Assembly: GCA_964034945.1 (NCBI GenBank)
Contig: OZ035960.1
Location: 76,110,585 to 76,174,584, forward strand
Source: Chrysopilus asiliformis
Lineage: Eukaryota; Arthropoda; Insecta; Diptera; Rhagionidae
Length of the DNA stretch: 64,000 bases
Direction: 5' to 3'
Of the stretch, positions 57,280 to 64,000 are shown piece by piece (the first letter of the stretch is position 1; each line of letters begins with the position of its first letter). The translations under genes and the position numbers were made by a program. The notes beneath the pieces are model-generated. The model had not been told where the DNA came from and ran no database searches. It saw only the letters and a program-made list of their open reading frames with translations.

Positions 57280-57744
57280 CAATTCGACGCCTCCATGCAA
57301 GACTATCGTAAATCGAAAAATACGATTACTAAACGATGTTTTTAATTTCATGACAATTTTTAAGTTATATGTCGTAAGTCGAGTTACAGCATTTAAAATT
57401 TAAAGCTCCAAATTTGAAAAACATCGTAACTATTACTTACGATATCGAGCTATTGAAAAATCTCTAAAGAGACATGTTGTAACTCCACTTACGATACTTG
57501 AAATATCGTAACTTAACTTACAACATTCGACTTGCATGAAAAATCCAAGTAAAAACCGCGCAACTAAACTTACAACATATGATAAATTTAATTAAATGTT
57601 AAAGTTAAATAACTTTATTAAAAATCATGATACCATTATGAAATTTCTCGTAGGTGTATTTTTATTTGCAGATTCTCGTGGTATCAATAACTCAAAAATG
57701 TCGTAAGTCGAGTTATGGCAGTCTTGTACGGAGGCGTCGAATTG
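57280..57744. mobile_element. MITE just downstream of the wg stop codon
   Basis: 465 bp with inverted ends CAATTCGACGCCTCC (57280-57294) and GGAGGCGTCGAATTG (57730-57744); pairing continues inwards through AAGACT. The interior repeats CGTAAGTCGAGTTA-like motifs in both orientations (for example 57368, 57436, 57486, 57700). Target duplication not clear. Confidence 0.7.
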
Positions 57745-57830
57745 TATTTTATTTAAGATGTCAACTCTTTGCATTTATTTCATGCACCTACTCCACCACA
57801 TGTGTAGTTTACTTTAATATTAATAAACTT

Positions 57831-58589
57831 TTAAAGGCATGTATGAATTGTTTTTTTAGTCCGACATAATTTACATTTCACTTCACAACACCAGTGAAAA
57901 GTACATGCGCATCTTTCTACCACTATAACTTCCTGTGTCCGATAACCCCGGCCACAGCACATTAAGTCACAACCATCTACACCAATAGATGTATCATTGC
58001 ACTGTCGACCATGCGTTCCCTGAATTCCGAGTCTTGGATTACGTTCACAAAAACCAGGTGATGGTTCAAAATAAACCAAATCTTTGGATCCCGGAGGTTT
58101 ATGATCTGGATTATAAGGTTTAAGTTGAAAATTGTATCTATAAAGTGGAAATAGAAGAAAAAAAAAATGAATGAGACATGCTTAAATCTAGCCGGAAATA
58201 TGAAATTACCTATTGTTCTTTTTGTGGTTATTATTTCGAACTTTAGCTGAATTTCGAGAAACAACATTCAGGCCAACATTATTTGTTTGTAGGCTCGCTC
58301 CATTCAAAAAATGATTTTTTGGATGACCATTATTGTTAATGGTTCCAAATCCACCACTTTTGACAATATTATTAACCGCTGGGGTGCCATTACTCCCACC
58401 GTTACCACCACTATTATTGCTACCACGTAGACTATTGCTAACCATTACCCGTGATGCTCCATCGAATCTATCCTTAAGATGATCACCAATTACACGGAAA
58501 TTAGCCAAACGCATCCAACATGTTTTCACTGTGCAGGAACCAGACATCCCGTGGCATTTACATTCTTGACGCATTTGTGATTGAACGTG
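57831..58589 (-). CDS. wg: wingless / Wnt1, last two coding exons
   Basis: Secreted, lipid-modified Wnt morphogen; ligand of Frizzled/Arrow in canonical Wnt signalling. Minus-strand exons 58589-58210 and 58137-57831, joined across a 72-bp intron that splits an Arg codon. The first begins [19 protein letters not shown], with the serine that carries the palmitoleate in Wnts, then [20 protein letters not shown] divergent Asn/Gly/Ser-rich linker of about 75 residues follows. The second exon has [45 protein letters not shown] and ends [20 protein letters not shown] plus TIHTCL and stop, the invariant Wnt Cys-rich C-terminus. The low-complexity linker at this position is typical of insect wg. Splice sites AG/GT are canonical. 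Upstream exons are beyond the window. The frame is fully intact. Confidence 0.95.
58138..58209 (-). other. wg: wg last intron
   Basis: 72 bp, donor GTAATT at 58209 and acceptor TATAG at 58138 (minus strand). Pyrimidine-rich tract (TTTTTTTTCTTCTATTTCC) before the acceptor. Confidence 0.9.
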
Positions 58590-59029
58590 CTATGAATAGA
58601 AAAACGAGTTTAGTATAGTTCTTAACAAGAAAAGTAATAACAAAACCGGTGGCATTTGGAACATTTACTACACGAATTTCTACTATTTTTGTTAATTTTT
58701 AATAGAAAGAGAAAATATATCCATTCAAGTGTGGTAAAAATTCTATTTAATCAAACACAAAATCTTCGTACATGACTAAAAATGACAAACCCATATGGGA
58801 ACTTCTTTTTCGAAAATGTAAAAGCGTAAAAGCACTTTGTTTGACTTTCCCACTCATTTTTCTATGTGATTTTTGTGGTCAAGTCAAAACTTCCGGGAGA
58901 ATAGAATAGCACAGTAATGAATTACTCATTTCTAATTTTTAAAAAGAATACACGAGCAACAATTTTTTTTTCTTCAACTATTGCAATCCATGACAAATAA
59001 GCTGCTAAAACCTATTTTAATTTTCTTAT

Positions 59030-59830
59030 ACGGAGTATAACAAAGTATTGTATTCAAGAAAAATTTCGACCTCTTTATTTTGCCTAAAAACATTTTACGA
59101 GCACTCCCGAGTCAATTGGAGTCATATTACAAAAAAGTCTTTCTGTGTCAGTCAGTGTACAAGATTTCTCAAAAAGTAATAGAGCAAGAGTCATGAAATT
59201 TTACAGGCATGTTGGGTCCCGAAATGGGACGATGGTGAAAATCCGTTAACCGGAAGTAATCAAAATGGCGGCTTTAAAAAATCACAATTTGGTTTTTTGT
59301 GAATTTCTGGGAAAGTTTGCATTTTTCAGTAGTCTCAGGATAGGCAAAACTTAGAGACAATAAAAAAGACAAAACTTAGAGACACTACATTTTGTCTTTT
59401 ACTGGAACTGCATATCTCAAGCCGTTATCCAGATATACCGTTATTTAAAAAAACAAGTTTTCTGCGATTATTCCGAAAAATAACGGGTATTTGGTAGTTC
59501 AATATATGAGATGAATTGAATAGAATAATGTTTGTTTCTTACTGTTATCCGCTATCTTTTACCGTTATTGAGATATTTTATCGGCTTTACGAAAAAAGTA
59601 GGTAAAATAAATATTAAGATACTGAAATTCTCTTTATTTTTGCCTTTTACCGTAAATGGATATATTTTACCGTTATCGAGATATTCCGTCTGGTTCTAGT
59701 GTAAATTGTGCAGAAAGGTATATTTTGTATGAGAAAGTCATGTGCTGTTCACATCAGATATTTCTTTTCATATCAAAATTTAACTTGAGTAACTAGTTTT
59801 TGTACGGTTTTTATCAACCGTGAAAGTGCT
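59030..59830. repeat. Dispersed repeat, copy 2
   Basis: Best-preserved copy of the family also seen at 32200-33310: CTTATACGGAGTATAACAAA at the start, GTACAAGATTTCTCAAAAAG, GAAAATCCGTTAACCGGAAG, TATCTTTTACCGTTATTGAG. Noncoding. Confidence 0.6.
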
Positions 59831-60919
59831 TTTGCATTTTATTTAGGTATATAGAGATAAAAACCACAGTAAACACACTCTGACAATTTGATTACTTTGG
59901 TAACTATTTAGAGCGAACTATCTATTTTTACACAAAAATACCTCTTTGTCTATACATTTGTTTCTTTTTGACATCAAACTAGACCAGTAATATAAAAAGG
60001 GATCCCCCTTTGTCCTTCATGAAGGTCTTGAGTTTGTATTGTACCACTTGAATAAATTAGTGTCCGGCGTTCGACACGGTCTGTTTTTAGACCTCATGTA
60101 CCAGTGTTGCTCAGGAAATCAATAAGGGCGGGCGCGCACTGCCTTAACAAGCATGCAGAATGATGCTAAAATGGCAATTTTAGTATTTAAAACGCGTACA
60201 AACCAATATGACAACTTATTTACTTCTAGCTTGTTTCTACTTAAATCCCTCAATTTAAGACGCCTAAATAAAATACGTTTAATTATACGACGTTAAATTT
60301 TTTGTTCTGGACCTCGATATATGATGACAAAAATTCGAAATACAAGGTTAAATTTCCAAATATATTTTTTTTAAGTTCCAAACTCTTTGAACTCCTAATC
60401 CTGACAGGTGAAATTTTGTCACAAGATCCGACAGGTAGGCCGTGACCCACTCCAAATCAAAATTATTCATAAATTTTACAATAATAATTTTTTTTTGGAA
60501 ATTTGTGATATTTGTGTACTTTTGATAGCCTCTGAATCATATTGTTTAGCAAAGATCAAATATTTATATTTTTTATGTACCAGCGAAAAATTTTAGATAA
60601 TGCCCAGTACCCAACAAACACGTCGCTTAGAAATCCGTTCCCTTTCGAGTTGGAAAACGACATGTCGAACTCGAAAACACACTCACCAATCGCACGGAGA
60701 ATCGGTATATCGGTGAAAGAAGAGTGACTACTTTGTCGCACACTGTTCACACTTATTGGACAATCCATATGTATTCGTCCAACACCCGTATTGAAAGGTT
60801 TTTCTATTTTGTTTTTTCTTTTTTTTAAGTTAAGAATAAAATAAATTCTAACTTACAGAGTAAAACGCTAAGCTTATAGAAATAATCACTAAAACGCTAT
60901 CAAATCAACACTACATAAT

Positions 60920-61399
60920 CAGCCCTATTCCCGTAACCGGCGGGACGTGTACGCCGCGGGATTTGACGTTTCCCGCAGAAAATTTGCATTCTGCTAAACG
61001 CAATTGTCTCGGCGTGTGCCGTGGTGCTGAAAACGTTTTACTTTCGGTATTACACTAAACGCACCTGCGATTGTTTTGACTTTTCCATACATTTATTTCC
61101 CGCGAGTAAATCGTTGCGGGACCAATCAATTAAATAGAAAGTTTGAATAAAAATGTGAATTTTATTTCTACATTCAATGAATTTTAACTAAGGTCAGGAA
61201 AAACTATCTAGATGCAGCACAATCATTTAATTGAACAAATAAAACTTCATGCGTATCAAATCAGCAAAACTGTCAAAATAGTCAGCCCGGGGCTGAATAA
61301 AACTGCGTTTCTACGTCTACTAGAATAAGAAAATTTCATTCGATCGAGATAAAACTTGCGTGGCGTATACACGTCCCGCCGGTTATGGGAATAGGGCTG
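60920..61399. mobile_element. MITE with long inverted ends
   Basis: 480 bp; ends CAGCCCTATTCCCGTAACCG (60920) and complement of CAGCCCTATTCCCATAACCG (61399), pairing for at least 33 bp with one mismatch. Flanked by AAT on both sides, a possible 3-bp target duplication. No coding content. Confidence 0.75.
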
Positions 61400-61404
61400 A
61401 ATGA

Positions 61405-62187
61405 CGCGCAAAAGCGTTCTGCTCCCAAGGAGGAATTCAAATCAATGGAAAATAAAATTCACTCTCTAGAGAACGAAATTCAGAATTTCAGTAAAACGCT
61501 CCAAAGACCGAGGAAAAATTATGGTTTTTACGTTTTTGCTCTTAAGATCTTTATATTTGCGTTTTGTTTTTATGCTCTTTGAGAACAGAAATTTAATGCT
61601 GGAAGCGAAATATCACTCTCTTACTAATGAAATACATACTTATATATGTGTGTGCATCATACCCAATAGCCATCGCTCGAGGCTTTCATTCATTTTTATG
61701 CGAGACTCACAAACAGCGAGACTCACGAACAAGGAGCGAAAAGTTAAATAGAAACAATTTCGTTCTTAACCTGGGAGGGAAAACGAAAAATGTGCATCGA
61801 TAGTTCCGACTCTTACGAACAGTAGGTACCGCGGAGCTCAAAATTTCTCTCTTTAAAGAACGAAAGAGAAACTATAAAAAAACGCACACAAAGAAAGCAT
61901 AAAAAGAGTATAAATTTGAAATCTGTACTGCAAGCAGCAAATACAGCATAACAGCGGCAGTGAAAATCAAGATTTTGATTTTTTTAAATAATTGAACATA
62001 GTTTAACATAAAAAAATACCCTAAAAAATGCTTTAAATGTAGGCCGCATTTTATAACACAGTTTCTGTTCGGATATCACCACAAACTATCGAGTATCATC
62101 GATTGCAAATTTGTTATCATGGCAGCAAGGCAGATTTTCTAATTTGTACCCCTATAACCAAAATCTAAGACGTATCCACGTCAAAAA
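61405..62187. repeat. LTR-like dispersed repeat, copy 2 (uninterrupted)
   Basis: Collinear with 26453-28594 without the mariner; the mariner's empty site is at about 61634-61650 (ACATACTTATATATGTGTG). Includes a TATAAATTTG box near 61907-61916. Confidence 0.65.
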
Positions 62188-62273
62188 GACTAAAGGTATT
62201 TCAGAGAACATAACACCAGGAAAATGTCAAGTAATAGCGCAACCGAAGACTTGTTTAACATATTACTCTTAAC

Positions 62274-62626
62274 ATTGGCTCAGTCAGCTAAGTGCTTGCC
62301 TTGTGATCCAAAGAGCAGTGGTTCAAATCCCTCTCAGGGCAAAAAATAATTCGGCTTGAATTTGAATTTGAAACTTGGACCTAAACACGGACCAGTTTGG
62401 TCTTTGCCTCCCGCCGCCTGAATACTCCTCCAAGCTCTGTAACAGGACACAATGGACGATAAGGCTATGTACTGTCGCGCCAAGTCTTCGTTGCAGTGTG
62501 ATGAGGAGTATTCAGAGTGTGAATGGTTTGTATGAATGGTTGAATGAATGATGTCTTGAGCTGTGCTTCGGCATTAGAGGCAATTTGCCTAAGATCCTGG
62601 CATAAACATAAAAAAATAAAAAAAAT
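62274..62626 (+). mobile_element. tRNA-derived SINE
   Basis: An A box-like TGGCTCAGTCAG (62276-62287) and a B box GGTTCAAATCC (62320-62330), spaced as in tRNA genes, form an internal pol III promoter. About 250 bp of unrelated body follow, then an A-rich tail (CATAAAAAAATAAAAAAAA). The head does not fold as a good functional tRNA. Target duplication not clear. Confidence 0.75.
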
Positions 62627-63539
62627 TCGTTTCGAGCATTAGACACCAATTGAAATCGGCACATAAGGAATTAGATGAAGAAGCTAAAAAGTTACTACAT
62701 GATACAAACAACCTCTCTCAAATTATAGATGAAATACAAGAATTACCCCTACAAAAAATTAATTTTGTGTTAAATCTGCTTTAACAAATATACTATGTTT
62801 AACTACTTATACAATTTTACAAAAAATTGATAATAATAATAAAAAATCATACTTTATGATATTTCAAAAATACTCAAATTAAAGCAACTATTTTCCTACT
62901 AAAAAATAAACAGAACATAATAAGTTGAATTTTAATTTACAATATCTCAGAAACTTAAAACAAAGTGAAGAGTTTTCTATTCAATACAAAAAACGCATTT
63001 ATAACCGAAGCCCGCCAAACGGACGGTGCTTTGCAAGTGGCAGTGCAATATGAAGAAAACAAAGTTTTTGTGCACCTTAACCGATTTTCCACTCAATTCA
63101 ATTGCATTCAATCATTTCGATGGAGTTTTGTCTTCTTCGATGTTCAGTAACTAACCGTTTCAAACAATTGAATTAATCGCTTCAAAAATCCATGAAGTCA
63201 GCCCCTCTCTCCCCCCACGAATTTTAAATTTTCCATTATTCCAAGATTAAGTGATAATTACGGCTCACTAGTTGCTCCTGCCGTTTAGCAGGAAAAATGA
63301 TGTGACTGGCTTAAGCTAGCCCCCCCCCCCCCATCAAAAAACTGCTTTTAGAGTGATCGTACCGACCTAACTAATATATTAGAATTAATTGCTAATTATG
63401 TGCTCTAAGAATAAAAAAATAAAAAAATACAGAAAATCACATATTTTTTGATATACATTTTTGATTTAGCCAAGTACCTCTTAATTTTAACCAGCAATAA
63501 AACCAGAGCAAAAAATTAGTATGCCAAAAGTGTTTTTTA
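62627..63539. other. No gene recognised
   Basis: AT-rich intron sequence; a C-run at about 63321-63332. Open frame at 62965-63150 lacks motifs. Confidence 0.4.
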
Positions 63540-64000
63540 CTTTCTTATACGTAATATATTGTATTAATGAATTGTTTTATTGTATTAATGGAAAATTTCG
63601 ACCCCTTAATTTTGCTGTCAATCTGTCAGTCTGTCAGTCAGCCAGTCAGCCAGTCTGTCCGTCTTTAAGTTTGTGAGTCTGTGAGTATTTGTCTCTTACT
63701 AGACCTCCGAATCTCAAGCCGCTATCGAGATATATCGTTAAAAATTAGTTTTTTGCTATTATGTGGAAAAATAACGGATTTTTGGTGGTTTAATGTATGA
63801 GATGAGTTCAAGAGAATAATGTTTGCCATAATGATTGTTGTTCGAAAGTTCAGCTCGCTGAAACGGTTTTTACTCAATTTCAATAGAAGTCACCATCACA
63901 AATTAAATTTATCGTGCCTTATTTGAATTTGTAATTCTTATTTTTTTTACGTTATAAGGGATAGGAAACGGGTATCTTCAAATAGTAATTTCCTACCAAC
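63540..64000. repeat. Dispersed repeat, copy 3 (cut by window end)
   Basis: CTTTCTTATACGTAATATAT, GAAAATTTCGACCCCTTAAT, CAGTCTGTCAGTCAGCC and AATAACGGATTTTTGGTGG match the 59030 copy in order. Confidence 0.6.

Larger units (their letters stand above)
58590..64000 (-). other. wg: wg upstream intron (at least 5.4 kb)
   Basis: Begins at the acceptor CTATTCATAG (58590-58599, minus strand). No further Wnt exon is visible up to the window end. It holds a dispersed repeat at 59030-59830, a MITE at 60920-61399, an LTR-like repeat, a SINE and another repeat at 63540-64000. Confidence 0.7.

Noticed and set aside
62276..62345. A functional tRNA gene
   Set aside because: A and B boxes are present, but I could not form a complete acceptor stem and the sequence runs into a SINE body with an A-rich tail.

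Overview
This is a eukaryotic, AT-rich, transposon-dense window, most likely from a dipteran insect. The anchor is a recognisable host gene: the last two coding exons of wingless (wg/Wnt1) on the minus strand at 57831-58589, separated by a 72-bp intron. Almost everything else that I can name is mobile DNA in different states of decay. The dipteran assignment rests on the wg sequence, an insect errantivirus with an F-like envelope gene, and the mix of piggyBac, Tc1, mariner, hAT, pogo, PIF/Harbinger, Helitron, BEL/Pao and LINE remnants. It is inference; no species can be named.

Layout. 1-5607: 3' part of an errantivirus (gag end, pol, env, 3' LTR), with pol split by one in-frame stop. 5608-8915: mostly unassigned, with two dispersed repeats. 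8916-19950: a nested complex. A TTAA-flanked piggyBac-type element carries a palindromic Tc1-like element, followed by a deleted LINE reverse transcriptase and a piggyBac-like transposase gene. About 4.58 kb of this is repeated in tandem (9358-13944 and 13945-18511), so the first transposase copy is truncated at the junction and the second continues to a complete C-terminus. 19130-24860: Helitron-like ends and inverted dispersed repeats. 25857-28594: a minisatellite-bearing repeat, then an LTR-like repeat split by an apparently intact 1301-bp DD41D mariner. 29395-32195: tandem repeats, then a long inverted-repeat element holding further insertions. 35514-39640: a piggyBac-type MITE and a decayed BEL/Pao pol. 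40069-42338: a LINE split by the second mariner, a near-identical copy of the first. 42536-45400: deleted pogo and hAT elements with clear TIRs and target duplications. 49397-55241: Ty3/gypsy gag, two LINE fragments, a deleted PIF/Harbinger, a foldback, and a C-rich element. 57280-64000: wg 3' end with a MITE just downstream of the stop, and a long wg intron holding repeats, a MITE and a tRNA-derived SINE.

I found no coherent undescribed multi-gene system. The strongest leads are structural: the palindromic Tc1 inside a piggyBac-type element, the tandem duplication that breaks a transposase gene, the two near-identical mariners (one with its empty site preserved in the window), and a MITE in the probable wg 3' UTR. 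All family calls come from reading motifs, TIRs and target duplications by eye; no database search was run.
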